A stretch of DNA of 7,062 bases from Prolixibacteraceae bacterium (GTDB taxonomy: Bacteria > Bacteroidota > Bacteroidia > Bacteroidales > Prolixibacteraceae): contig JAFGDX010000283.1 in NCBI GenBank assembly GCA_016931875.1, positions 1 through 7,062 on the forward strand, read 5' to 3'. A program made the translations under genes and the position numbers. Numbering within the stretch: position 1 is the first letter of the stretch; every line of letters starts with the position of its first letter. Shown here piece after piece: positions 1 to 7,062 of the stretch. The notes beneath the pieces are model-generated. The model saw only the letters and a program-made list of their open reading frames with translations, made no database searches and was not told where the DNA came from.

Positions 1-1
1 C

Positions 2-3000
2 GCGCAAGTTATTGAGCACAAGCGTTTGCTGTGTTTCGGCAATTCCCAACTCAACGGGCAATCCGGCGTGTTTAATGGAGCTTGCCGGACTGGCGCCTGT
101 TCCTCCGTCGGCCCCTGCAATGATGATAACATCGGAAAATGCCTTACTTACCCCGGCTGCAATGGTCCCCACCCCATCTTCCGAAACCAGTTTCACCGAA
201 ACTTTTGCCCTTGGGTTGGTTACTTTCAGGTCGTAAATTAGCTGTGCCAAATCCTCGATGGAATAAATATCATGGTGAGGAGGGGGCGAAATCAGGGTAA
301 TACCCGGAGTTGAATTCCGTGTTTTTGCAATAATTTTGTTCACCTTGTAGCCGGGCAACTGTCCGCCTTCACCCGGTTTAGCTCCCTGGGCAATTTTTAT
401 CTGAAGTTCATCGGCGTTGATGAGATAGTTATTGGTAACCCCAAACCGGCCCGAAGCAACTTGTTTTATTTTACTGTTTCGAATGGTTCCGAAACGTTCC
501 GGATCTTCACCCCCCTCGCCGGTATTGCTTCTGCCGCCAATGGTATTCATAGTGATTGCCAATGCCTCGTGTGCTTCTTTACTGATTGAACCATACGACA
601 TTGCACCGGTTACAAACCTCTTCATAATTTCTTCAACAGACTCAACCTGTTCAACCGGAATAGGATTTCTTTTGAAATTAAAACAACTTCGAATAAATGT
701 TGGTTTTTTATTTTCTTTGTCAACAAGCGCACTGAATTCTTTAAATTTTGAATAATCGTTTGTGCGTGTTGCCCACTGCAAAAGCCCTATTGTTTGAGGG
801 TTCCAGGCATGGTGTTCTCCGTATTTGCGCCATGCATAATTTCCGTTGCTTTCAAAACGGAATGGCTCGGGTGTGTTGTCAATTCTGTAGGCTTGTTCAT
901 GAAACATGGTGGTTTCCTTGCAGATTTCTTCCAACCCTATACCCCCTATTTTTGAAACGGTTCCGGTAAAATACTTATTAATAATTTCGTGGCTGATTCC
1001 GATAGCTTCAAAAATTTGCGCGCCATGGTAACTACGGAGAGTAGAAATTCCCATTTTCGAGAATACTTTTAGCAGCCCTTTATCAATGGCTTTAATATAA
1101 TTCTTGCGGGCCTCTTTATAGTCCATCTCAATTTTACCTTCTTTTACCATGTGGTCGATGGCGGCAAACGCCAGGTAAGGATTAATTACACTGGCACCGT
1201 ACCCCAAAAGCAGAGCAAAATGTGTTACTTCGCGCGCTTCGCCGGTTTCCACGATAATACCCACCTGCATCCTTTTTTTGACCTTTATCAGGTGATGATG
1301 AACAGCTGCAACGGCGAGCAAAGATGGTATCGGAGCCAAATCTTCCGAAACATTTCTGTCGGTAAGAATAATATAATTCTTTTTGTTGTCCACTGCTTTT
1401 TCTGCTTCATGCAGCATATTTTCCAGTGCCTTTTCAAATCCGGCTATTCCTTCTTTTACCGGAAAAACCATTGGAATGGTTTTGTGGGTAAACATTTCAT
1501 CTTTGAGATCTTTGATTTTGCCCAAATCGGTGTTGGTTACAATGGGCTCCTGAAACTTTATAAGTTTGCAATGTTCGGGTGTTTCGGCAAGAATATTGGA
1601 ATGCAGTGAACCAATGTAATTGGTTAATGACATAACCAATCCTTCGCGAATCGGGTCTATTGGCGGGTTGGTTACCTGGGCAAACATTTGTTTGAAATAA
1701 TCGAACAGGCGTTTGGGTTTTTCTGAAAACACAGCCGGAGGAGCATCGTTGCCCATCGAACTGGTAGGTTCTGCTGCAATCTCGCTCATTGGTTTTATCA
1801 CTTCATACATATCCTCTTTTGAATACCCAAAAACTTTTGAATAGGTATCAAAATTCTCAATGGATGAAGGAACCCTGTGTTTTACTTTAATATCCTTCAT
1901 CAGCAGGCGGTTTTCATTTAACCACATTTGATAAGGATGCCTTCTGCTCAGTTGTTCCTTCACCTCATGGTCGGGAATAATAATTCCCAACTGCGTATCA
2001 ACCAGTAATATTTTTCCGGGACGCAAACGTCCTTTCTCTTTAATCTCTTCGGGTTTGAAAGTTTGAACACCCACCTCAGACCCCATAACAATGAGGTTGT
2101 TTTTCGTGATGACAAAACGCGAAGGACGGAGCCCGTTCCGGTCGAGAGTTCCACCAATATATCTTCCGTCGGAGAAAACCATGGAAGCAGGCCCGTCCCA
2201 GGGTTCCATTATGGTGGAATGATACTCGTAAAATGCTTTTAAACTTTCCGGTATCGGATTCTTCTGGTTAAACGATTCCGGAATCATCATACACAGCGAA
2301 TGAGGAAGTGATCTTCCGGTAAGATGAAGGAATTCCAGAACATTATCAAACGAGGCAGAATCTGATTTTCCCGGTTCGATAACCGGTAACAATTTTTTCA
2401 AATCCTCGCCAAAAACTTCCGATTTCATCAACCCTTCGCGCGCCTGCATCCACAAGCGGTTTCCACGCACGGTGTTTATTTCGCCATTGTGTGCAACTAT
2501 ACGAAAAGGCTGTGCCAAATCCCAGGTAGGAAAAGTGTTGGTACTAAACCGCGAATGCACCAAAGCAATGGCACTGGTAAATTTTTCATTTCTGAAATCG
2601 ATAAAATAGTCGCGCAACTGGTCGGGAGTAAGCATCCCTTTGTAAACGATTACTTTGGCCGACAAACTGGGTTGATAAAAATACTCCTTGTATTTCAGAT
2701 CCGAATCGCGTACCTCTTTTTCAGTCAGCTTCCGTACGATGTATAATTTACGTTCGAGCGCGTCTTTTTCAAGGTTTGCCTTAATAAATACCTGTTTTAC
2801 CTTTGGCTCGTTGGTTTTTGCAATCTCGCCCGGAACGGAACTGTCAACCGGCACATCGCGATAAGCAACCAAAGTAAGTCCTTCCTCTTGAATATTTTTT
2901 GTCAGAATATCCAGACAAATTCCAGCTTCATTTTCATCCTGTGGAAGAAAAATCAGGCCTGTTCCGTATTTTCCCGGTTCTCCGGCACGCACACCAAGAA

Positions 3001-3232
3001 CCTCACTGATAAATTCATGAGGAATTTGCATTAACATACCTGCCCCATCGCCGGTAGAGTTATCGGCACTGGTAGCGCCACGGTGGTTCATGTTACGAAG
3101 AACTTCCAGCCCTCGTTCTATAATGTCGTGCGAAGGTTTACCTTTTATATGGGCAACAAATCCAATCCCACAATTATCATGTTCGTTTTCAGGGCTGTAA
3201 AGTCCCTGCGCATAAGGTAATCTCATTTGCAT
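2..3232 (-). CDS. gltB: Glutamate synthase large subunit, partial (3' end beyond the left edge)
   Basis: Large (alpha) subunit of glutamate synthase. The enzyme releases ammonia from glutamine in an N-terminal class II amidotransferase domain and channels it to an FMN/[3Fe-4S] site that reductively aminates 2-oxoglutarate, giving two glutamates in the cytosol. The frame stays open from ATG 3232 for 1077 codons; the family is about 1500 residues, so roughly 400 are missing. Seen: DNCGIGF with Cys21, which aligns with the catalytic cysteine exposed by propeptide cleavage; HRGATSAD and STGDGAGML (about 50-68); [11 protein letters not shown] and HNGEIN (248-253); [10 protein letters not shown] in the central domain (about 515-525); GAMSYGSIS (around 878), [11 protein letters not shown] (about 905) and [10 protein letters not shown] (around 1042) in the FMN domain. 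The cysteines of the iron-sulfur cluster should lie just past the edge. AGGA about 7 bases upstream favours Met1 over the ATG two codons later. argH lies upstream on the same strand; a gltD partner would be off-window. Confidence 0.97.
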   Translation of the reverse strand, partial: MQMRLPYAQGLYSPENEHDNCGIGFVAHIKGKPSHDIIERGLEVLRNMNHRGATSADNSTGDGAGMLMQIPHEFISEVLGVRAGEPGKYGTGLIFLPQDENEAGICLDILTKNIQEEGLTLVAYRDVPVDSSVPGEIAKTNEPKVKQVFIKANLEKDALERKLYIVRKLTEKEVRDSDLKYKEYFYQPSLSAKVIVYKGMLTPDQLRDYFIDFRNEKFTSAIALVHSRFSTNTFPTWDLAQPFRIVAHNGEINTVRGNRLWMQAREGLMKSEVFGEDLKKLLPVIEPGKSDSASFDNVLEFLHLTGRSLPHSLCMMIPESFNQKNPIPESLKAFYEYHSTIMEPWDGPASMVFSDGRYIGGTLDRNGLRPSRFVITKNNLIVMGSEVGVQTFKPEEIKEKGRLRPGKILLVDTQLGIIIPDHEVKEQLSRRHPYQMWLNENRLLMKDIKVKHRVPSSIENFDTYSKVFGYSKEDMYEVIKPMSEIAAEPTSSMGNDAPPAVFSEKPKRLFDYFKQMFAQVTNPPIDPIREGLVMSLTNYIGSLHSNILAETPEHCKLIKFQEPIVTNTDLGKIKDLKDEMFTHKTIPMVFPVKEGIAGFEKALENMLHEAEKAVDNKKNYIILTDRNVSEDLAPIPSLLAVAAVHHHLIKVKKRMQVGIIVETGEAREVTHFALLLGYGASVINPYLAFAAIDHMVKEGKIEMDYKEARKNYIKAIDKGLLKVFSKMGISTLRSYHGAQIFEAIGISHEIINKYFTGTVSKIGGIGLEEICKETTMFHEQAYRIDNTPEPFRFESNGNYAWRKYGEHHAWNPQTIGLLQWATRTNDYSKFKEFSALVDKENKKPTFIRSCFNFKRNPIPVEQVESVEEIMKRFVTGAMSYGSISKEAHEALAITMNTIGGRSNTGEGGEDPERFGTIRNSKIKQVASGRFGVTNNYLINADELQIKIAQGAKPGEGGQLPGYKVNKIIAKTRNSTPGITLISPPPHHDIYSIEDLAQLIYDLKVTNPRAKVSVKLVSEDGVGTIAAGVSKAFSDVIIIAGADGGTGASPASSIKHAGLPVELGIAETQQTLVLNNLR

Positions 3233-3237
3233 TAATT

Positions 3238-3243
3238 TTTCCT
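3238..3243 (-). promoter_or_regulatory. Ribosome binding site of gltB
   Basis: On the minus strand AGGAAA lies 5 bases before ATG 3232, and its AGGA core is 7 bases away. It fits the first ATG better than the second at 3226, and so decides the start. It is among the clearer Shine-Dalgarno-like signals in this window. Confidence 0.55.
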
Positions 3244-3347
3244 GTTTCTAATCAACTCATTCCTACCAAAATTACAGTCAACCTGTTATCCTAACCCATC
3301 GCTGTAAAAATGTAAGCAAAAACAATAGTTTTCTTTCAAAGTGAAAT

Positions 3348-3378
3348 CAAAAATAATCATTCAAAGAATAAATTACAA
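3348..3378 (-). promoter_or_regulatory. Candidate Bacteroidota-type promoter for gltB
   Basis: On the minus strand TATTTTTG (3355-3348) matches the Bacteroidota -7 consensus TAnnTTTG. A TTG (3378-3376) stands 20 bases upstream, within the spacing known for the -33 element. Transcription from here would leave a leader of roughly 110 bases before gltB. A second -7-like word, TAATTTTG (3274-3267), lies closer to the gene but has no good TTG partner. In AT-rich DNA such words can arise by chance, so this is a candidate only. Confidence 0.3.
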
Positions 3379-3466
3379 CGAACACATAAAAAATATATGT
3401 TTCATAACATACTCTTAACCTAGGTTTTTAAACGGCGCGAGGTCATTTTTATCATTCAGAATCAAA

Positions 3467-3491
3467 CAAAAAACATGACATTTGTCACATT
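3467..3491 (-). terminator. Candidate weak intrinsic terminator after argH
   Basis: Read on the minus strand, about 20 bases after the argH stop, AATGTGAC and GTCATGTT can pair as an 8-bp stem with two adjacent G-U pairs and a 4-base AAAT loop. The stem runs into a T tract of about six. The stem is short and GC-poor, so termination may be partial. The same bases hold the palindrome TGACA-TT-TGTCA (3476-3487), which could instead be a protein-binding site of Crp/Fnr type. Confidence 0.35.
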
Positions 3492-3510
3492 TTCAGATGA
3501 TTGATAAAGT

Positions 3511-4842
3511 TTAATCCAACAATTGCTTGATTGCGCTGTCTATTTTGCTGAAATTAAACTCCTTAATTGTATTTTTTTTCTTTTCTGAAATTTTATCCAG
3601 GCACAAATTTCCGATGCTTCCTTCGTGGGTGTGATGTACATTTTTCTGAGGCACAAAATCACCTTTTTCAATTTTTTCACCCACAATTTTGTATGCTTCA
3701 CGAAAAGGAACGCCTTTCAGCACCAGCTCATTCACTTCTTCCACACTAAAAATAAAATTGTATTTTTCGTCGTCAAGAATATTCTGGTTTACGCTTATAT
3801 TTTTTAAGGCCAGAGTGGCTATCCGTATACAATCGTTCAATTCTTTAAACATGGGAAGAAAAACTTCCTTTACTATCTGAAGATCGCGAAAATAGCCGCT
3901 TGGCAGGTTGTTTATTATCATTGTAATTTGATGGGGGATTCCCTGTATTTTGTTGCACCGTGCACGGATTAGTTCAAAAACATCGGGGTTTTTTTTATGT
4001 GGCATGATGCTCGAGCCGGTGGTAAATTCAGCAGGCAAAGTAAAAAAGTTAAAGTTTTGGCTTACAAAAAGACAGACATCAAATGCGAGTTTCGACAAAG
4101 TTCCGGCCAGGTTTGCCAAAGCAAAAGAAACAATTTTTTCCACTTTTCCACGTCCCATTTGAGCATACACCACGTTGTAGTTCATGTTATTGAAACCAAG
4201 TAATTCGGTAGTTAATTGCCGGTTGAGCGGAAACGAAGAACCATAACCGGCCGCCGAACCCAGCGGATTTTGGTTGGTAATTTTAAAGGCCGAAAGCAAC
4301 AGTTCCAAATCGTCGATCATACTTTCGGCATAAGCGCCAAACCACAGTCCGAAGGAAGAGGGCATAGCTACCTGCAAATGGGTGTAACCCGGCATCAGAA
4401 TTTCTTTTGTTGCCTCACTATTCTGAAGCAAAACCTCAATTAAAACTTCTGAACTTTCAACAATTTCCCTGATTGCTTCGCGTGTAAAAAGTTTCAAATC
4501 AAGCAAAACCTGATCGTTGCGCGAACGCCCGCTGTGAATTTTTTTTCCCAAATCGCCCAGCTCTTTTGTTAAAAGAAATTCAACCTGTGAATGCACGTCT
4601 TCAACACCATCTTCAATTACAAATTCTCCGGAAGCAGCTTTTTTATACAATTCCTTTAATTTTTCGAGCAACACCGGGAGTTCGTCGCTTCCGAGCAAAC
4701 CAACCGATTCGAGCATGATAATATGGGCCATCGACCCTAAAATATCGTACTTTGCCAGATAAAGATCGAGCTCACGGTCTTTCCCCACGGTAAAATTTTC
4801 AATGGCTGCATTAACAGGTATTCCTTTTTCCCAAAGTTTCAT
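3511..4842 (-). CDS. argH: Argininosuccinate lyase
   Basis: Cytosolic enzyme of the fumarase/aspartase superfamily that splits argininosuccinate into arginine and fumarate, the last step of arginine synthesis; it is normally a homotetramer with active sites shared between subunits. From ATG 4842 the protein has 443 residues, close to the 440-460 usual for the family. Seen: LWEKG at the N-terminus; DREMDLYLAK-like DRELDLYLAK (22-31); EDVHSQVE (81-88); SGRSRNDQV (104-112); PGYTHLQ (151-157) with the conserved Thr-His pair; and the signature GSSIMPHKKN (276-285), which carries the catalytic serine on the mobile loop. The frame remains open 17 codons further up to a GTG at 4893, but homologues I recall begin at the M-LWEKG segment, so I prefer 4842. 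The gene reads towards gltB and diverges from the glycosyltransferase pair. Identification is secure; only the start is uncertain. Confidence 0.97.
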   Translation of the reverse strand: MKLWEKGIPVNAAIENFTVGKDRELDLYLAKYDILGSMAHIIMLESVGLLGSDELPVLLEKLKELYKKAASGEFVIEDGVEDVHSQVEFLLTKELGDLGKKIHSGRSRNDQVLLDLKLFTREAIREIVESSEVLIEVLLQNSEATKEILMPGYTHLQVAMPSSFGLWFGAYAESMIDDLELLLSAFKITNQNPLGSAAGYGSSFPLNRQLTTELLGFNNMNYNVVYAQMGRGKVEKIVSFALANLAGTLSKLAFDVCLFVSQNFNFFTLPAEFTTGSSIMPHKKNPDVFELIRARCNKIQGIPHQITMIINNLPSGYFRDLQIVKEVFLPMFKELNDCIRIATLALKNISVNQNILDDEKYNFIFSVEEVNELVLKGVPFREAYKIVGEKIEKGDFVPQKNVHHTHEGSIGNLCLDKISEKKKNTIKEFNFSKIDSAIKQLLD

Positions 4843-4969
4843 AGTAAAAGTGTTGAAATTTTTCACAAAGATATCGATTTCAAATGGATTCACTTTTCAA
4901 AATTGAATGCACAATTTATGTAAAAGAACAATTGAATTTATTTGATTGGAGAAAAACACCTGCAAGATG

Positions 4970-4982
4970 CTTTGCGGCAAAG
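4970..4982. repeat. 13-bp perfect inverted repeat, possible operator
   Basis: CTTTGC-G-GCAAAG has 6-base arms that are exact reverse complements around a single central base. A one-base centre is too tight for an RNA hairpin with a full stem and points to a dimeric protein-binding site, if it has a function at all. It overlaps the TTG proposed as the -33 element of the rightward genes. I do not recognise it as the site of a known regulator. Confidence 0.35.
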
Positions 4983-4986
4983 AGCG

Positions 4987-5011
4987 ATTTTAAAATTTAC
5001 ATTTTAAAAAT
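4987..5011. repeat. Two tandem AT-rich palindromes, 14-base period
   Basis: ATTTTAAAAT (4987-4996) is a perfect 10-base palindrome. It recurs almost unchanged as ATTTTAAAAAT (5001-5011) after 4 bases. Both fall in the gap between the divergent argH and GT39 genes. They may be a curved or easily melted promoter segment, a regulator site, or simple AT-rich sequence; the base composition makes chance plausible. Confidence 0.3.
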
Positions 5012-5072
5012 TCTGAAAAAATTGCCACTTTTACGGCGCTTTTCCGAATGAATAGGAATTCAAAAAAATGCC

Positions 5073-6692
5073 ATGTTCGAAAACAAAACGCTCCGTTTCA
5101 TTTTTGGGATTATTGCTGTAGTACTTGTGACAGCTTACATTTCCGGCCTCAACATTGATGTAACGCGCGATGCAGGCAAGTATGCAACCGTTGCAAAAGA
5201 AATTTACCAAAATGGCAATTTTATAAATTTAACCGTTCATGGCGAAGCCTACGACCAGAAACCGCCCATGTTATTCTGGCTGGGAGCATTGGGATTTACG
5301 ATTGGAAAAGTCTCCAATTTCTGGTTTAAATTTCCGGTTTTACTGCTTGTTTTTGCCGGGTTTTACTGGGCTTTCCGTTTAGGAGAAAGTTTGTATAACA
5401 AGCGGGTGGGGCTATTAACTGCAACCATGTTGTTATTTTCGTTTATTTATCTGATGTACAGCATGGACATTCATACCGACACCCCTTTGCAGGCATTTAT
5501 CACACTGGCGTTCTGGCAGTTGTTTGCATTCATAAAAACAAAAAAGAACCAACACTGGATTTTAGGATTTATTGCCGTTGGGCTGGCCATGCTCACGAAA
5601 GGTCCGATTGGAGCGGCCATTCCCGCCTTTGCGGTTATCGGGCATTTGGTTTTTAAACGCGACTTCAAATCGTTGCTCGACTACCGCTGGTACCTGGGAA
5701 TACTTTTATCGTTTGTGATTGTCAGTCCGGCTTTAATCGGACTGATGAACCAGTTTGGCTGGGAAGGCATCCGGTTTTTCTTTTGGGAAAACAATGTTGG
5801 GAGAATTACGGGCAGCTATGTAAAAGCTACCAACGACCCCATTTTTTACGTTCACAACATAGCTTATCTGTTTCTGCCCTGGAGTTTGCTTTTTTTTATT
5901 GCGGTGTTTATGGAATTTAAAACACTCATTCAAAACAAATTCCGTTCGGCTGAATATTTTACGCTAACCGGCATCTGGATTTATTTTATCATTTTGAATT
6001 CGGCCAGCAGCCAGCTTCCCAATTATGTTTTTTCCATTGTTCCGCTCATGGCGGTTGTTACTGCCAAATGGATTGATATTTCGCTGTCGGGAAAAACCCG
6101 GCTACTCAACGTTTTTACACGCGTGCAACATTATGTGGTTCTGCTGCTTTGGGTGGGCATTTTTTTTGTTTCATTTTACCTTTTTCCCACCCCGGCATGG
6201 TTGAATATGATACTGGTTTTTGCCGGAATTATACTCACCTTTTATATTACAAGGCAGTTTAAAGAACCTGTTTCGCGATTGATTTTTCCTTCGCTGATTG
6301 TTTTTACCTGCCTGGCCTTTATTATGAACACCCATGTTTTTCCATACATGTTTAGTTTTCAGGCACCGCCAAAAGCGGCCCGCTATTTTACCGAATATGC
6401 TGAAAAGGGCGATACGTTGTACAATTATCATTACGACGAATACGAACTGTTTTTTTACAGCGAACCACAGGCTACACAGCTTTATTCTGCTGACGAGATG
6501 AAAGCCGTTGCCGGCAAAAAGGGCGCGTGGATTTTTACCGACGAAAAAGGTTTTGATGAGATAGAAAAACTGAACATATCGCCTGAATTTATTTTTGAAT
6601 ACAAACACCTGTATCTGAACCGGCCCGGGAAATTTATCAACCCACGAAACCGAAACAAGGTTTTATACCCCATGTATCTTATTAAATATTAA
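5073..6692 (+). CDS. GT39/ArnT-like polyprenyl-phosphate glycosyltransferase
   Basis: A 539-residue inner-membrane protein of the GT39 (PMT_2/ArnT-like) group, which takes sugars from polyprenyl-phosphate carriers and adds them to lipids or proteins on the periplasmic side. Seen: one N-terminal helix (about 7-24); a first periplasmic loop with RDAGKYA (32-38), whose Asp33 aligns with the family's catalytic acidic residue, and YDQKPPMLFW (60-69); TKGPIGAAIPA (175-185); FFFWENNVGR (235-244); LFLPWSLLFF (266-275); and SSQLPNYVFSIVP (312-324). About twelve further hydrophobic segments run to residue 420, followed by a soluble tail of about 110 residues (430-539), as in ArnT-type enzymes. ATG 5073 is chosen because it opens directly into the first helix; the ATG at 5068 is out of frame. 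The next gene starts 5 bases after the stop and is of the same family. Donor sugar and acceptor cannot be told, so no gene symbol is given. Confidence 0.9.
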   Translation: MFENKTLRFIFGIIAVVLVTAYISGLNIDVTRDAGKYATVAKEIYQNGNFINLTVHGEAYDQKPPMLFWLGALGFTIGKVSNFWFKFPVLLLVFAGFYWAFRLGESLYNKRVGLLTATMLLFSFIYLMYSMDIHTDTPLQAFITLAFWQLFAFIKTKKNQHWILGFIAVGLAMLTKGPIGAAIPAFAVIGHLVFKRDFKSLLDYRWYLGILLSFVIVSPALIGLMNQFGWEGIRFFFWENNVGRITGSYVKATNDPIFYVHNIAYLFLPWSLLFFIAVFMEFKTLIQNKFRSAEYFTLTGIWIYFIILNSASSQLPNYVFSIVPLMAVVTAKWIDISLSGKTRLLNVFTRVQHYVVLLLWVGIFFVSFYLFPTPAWLNMILVFAGIILTFYITRQFKEPVSRLIFPSLIVFTCLAFIMNTHVFPYMFSFQAPPKAARYFTEYAEKGDTLYNYHYDEYELFFYSEPQATQLYSADEMKAVAGKKGAWIFTDEKGFDEIEKLNISPEFIFEYKHLYLNRPGKFINPRNRNKVLYPMYLIKY

Positions 6693-6697
6693 CAGGA

Positions 6698-7062
6698 ATG
6701 AGTCAAATTAAAAAATACAGTATCCTTGTGGTTCCGGTTTTGTTTTTGCTGTTTTCGGCTCCAAGTGCGCTGGATTATGTTTTTTATTTCCCGGATGAAA
6801 AATACTATACCGATGCCGTTCTTCAGATGATGGAAAAGGATGACTGCTTCACCCCTTATCAGGCAGATGGTACGCCTCGTTTTAAAAAACCCGTTCTTAC
6901 CTATTGGGTTTTAATGGGAAGCTACAAAATAATGGGTGTCAGCCGTATTTCGTCACGAGTATTTTTCTGGCTGGCCGGTGCCTTGCTGGTTTTTATCACC
7001 GGGTTGATGGCCAAATCGATTTCCGGCGACAAAAGAACCGCCACAATTGCGGCATTTATCAC
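6698..7062 (+). CDS. Second GT39/ArnT-like glycosyltransferase, partial (3' end beyond the right edge)
   Basis: The frame is open from ATG 6698 to the window edge, giving 121 codons plus two bases; a full family member has about 500-550. Seen: an N-terminal helix (about 8-24); a first periplasmic loop with FPDEKYYTDAV (31-41), the classic PDE acidic motif of the ArnT group; FKKPVLTYW (62-70), matching the KPPL-yW motif; and the start of a second helix (about 87-105). An AGGA directly precedes the ATG, and the gap from the upstream stop is only 5 bases, so the two genes are almost certainly co-transcribed. The sequence is clearly related to the upstream gene but not a recent duplicate, since few residues outside the motifs are shared. 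The predicted role is transfer of a lipid-linked sugar in the envelope; the substrate is unknown. Confidence 0.87.
   Translation, partial: MSQIKKYSILVVPVLFLLFSAPSALDYVFYFPDEKYYTDAVLQMMEKDDCFTPYQADGTPRFKKPVLTYWVLMGSYKIMGVSRISSRVFFWLAGALLVFITGLMAKSISGDKRTATIAAFI

Larger units (their letters stand above)
3233..3510. other. Intergenic region between argH and gltB
   Basis: This 278-base AT-rich gap has no open reading frame with gene character and no recognisable RNA gene. It holds the candidate argH terminator near its right end, the candidate gltB promoter in the middle and the gltB ribosome binding site at its left end. Its length and content suggest that gltB has its own promoter and does not depend only on read-through from argH. 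Confidence 0.7.
4843..5072. promoter_or_regulatory. Divergent intergenic region between argH and the GT39 operon
   Basis: This region must supply the 5' signals of both argH (leftward) and the GT39 pair (rightward). No gene is visible apart from the possible 17-codon extension of argH to 4893. Rightward, TTG (4972-4974) and TACATTTT (4998-5005) resemble the -33 and -7 elements, with a long 23-base spacer. Leftward, CAATTTTG just upstream of 4893 is one base off the -7 consensus; if used, transcription would begin near the GTG, which would support the ATG at 4842. An inverted repeat at 4970-4982 and two AT palindromes at 4987-5011 lie between them. The individual promoter calls are weak; the role of the region follows from gene orientation. 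Confidence 0.5.

Noticed and set aside
432..755. 107-codon plus-strand frame antisense to the gltB FMN domain
   Set aside because: The opposite strand encodes the highly conserved GAMSYGSIS region; the plus-strand frame has no family resemblance or clear start signal.
1151..1609. 152-codon open frame on the plus strand inside gltB
   Set aside because: It lies wholly antisense to a strongly conserved part of gltB, and its protein is rich in Phe, Cys and Asn with no recognisable domain, as expected of a shadow frame.
3233..3510. Possible riboswitch or small RNA upstream of gltB
   Set aside because: The gap is AT-rich with only one short weak hairpin, and I see no conserved core of a known glutamine, glycine or other riboswitch.
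5068..5070. Upstream ATG as the start of the first GT39 gene
   Set aside because: It is in a different frame from the conserved protein; only ATG 5073 opens directly into the N-terminal membrane helix and the RDAGKYA loop.
6171..6608. 145-codon minus-strand frame inside the first GT39 gene
   Set aside because: It is antisense to well-supported membrane and C-terminal coding sequence and shows a composition typical of reversed hydrophobic codons.
1..7062. Mobile element, phage, CRISPR or defence system
   Set aside because: There are no transposase or integrase motifs, long terminal repeats or spaced repeat arrays; all coding space is taken by two core metabolic genes and two envelope glycosyltransferases.

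Overview
The window looks like ordinary chromosomal DNA from a member of the Bacteroidota, probably class Bacteroidia. The evidence is the ArgH sequence, which agrees closely with what I remember of Bacteroides-type argininosuccinate lyases, the moderate GC content with AT-rich gaps, the weak Shine-Dalgarno signals, and TAnnTTTG-like promoter words. A narrower placement (a free-living Marinilabiliales-like lineage, for example) is only a guess.

Layout: (1) Positions 2-3232, minus strand: the first 1077 codons of the glutamate synthase large subunit (gltB), which runs off the left edge. The glutaminase domain, the central domain and most of the FMN domain are visible, with no break in the frame at any point I checked. 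(2) Positions 3233-3510: a non-coding gap with a weak candidate terminator for argH and a candidate gltB promoter. (3) Positions 3511-4842, minus strand: argininosuccinate lyase (argH), complete; a GTG at 4893 is an alternative, less likely start. (4) Positions 4843-5072: a divergent intergenic region with an odd palindrome and AT-rich inverted repeats. (5) Positions 5073-6692, plus strand: a complete multi-pass GT39/ArnT-like glycosyltransferase. (6) Positions 6698-7062, plus strand: the start of a second GT39/ArnT-like protein, 5 bases downstream and cut by the right edge.

The minus-strand pair belongs to nitrogen metabolism: GltB makes glutamate, which supplies the arginine pathway that ArgH completes. 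The 278-base gap suggests they are transcribed separately or only loosely coupled. The plus-strand pair is a small operon of envelope glycosyltransferases that probably move sugars from polyprenyl-phosphate carriers onto lipid or protein acceptors on the outer face of the inner membrane. I see no mobile element, CRISPR array, RNA gene or clearly new system here. The points most worth a second look are the tandem GT39 pair with different acidic-loop motifs, the argH start, and the palindromes in the two gaps.
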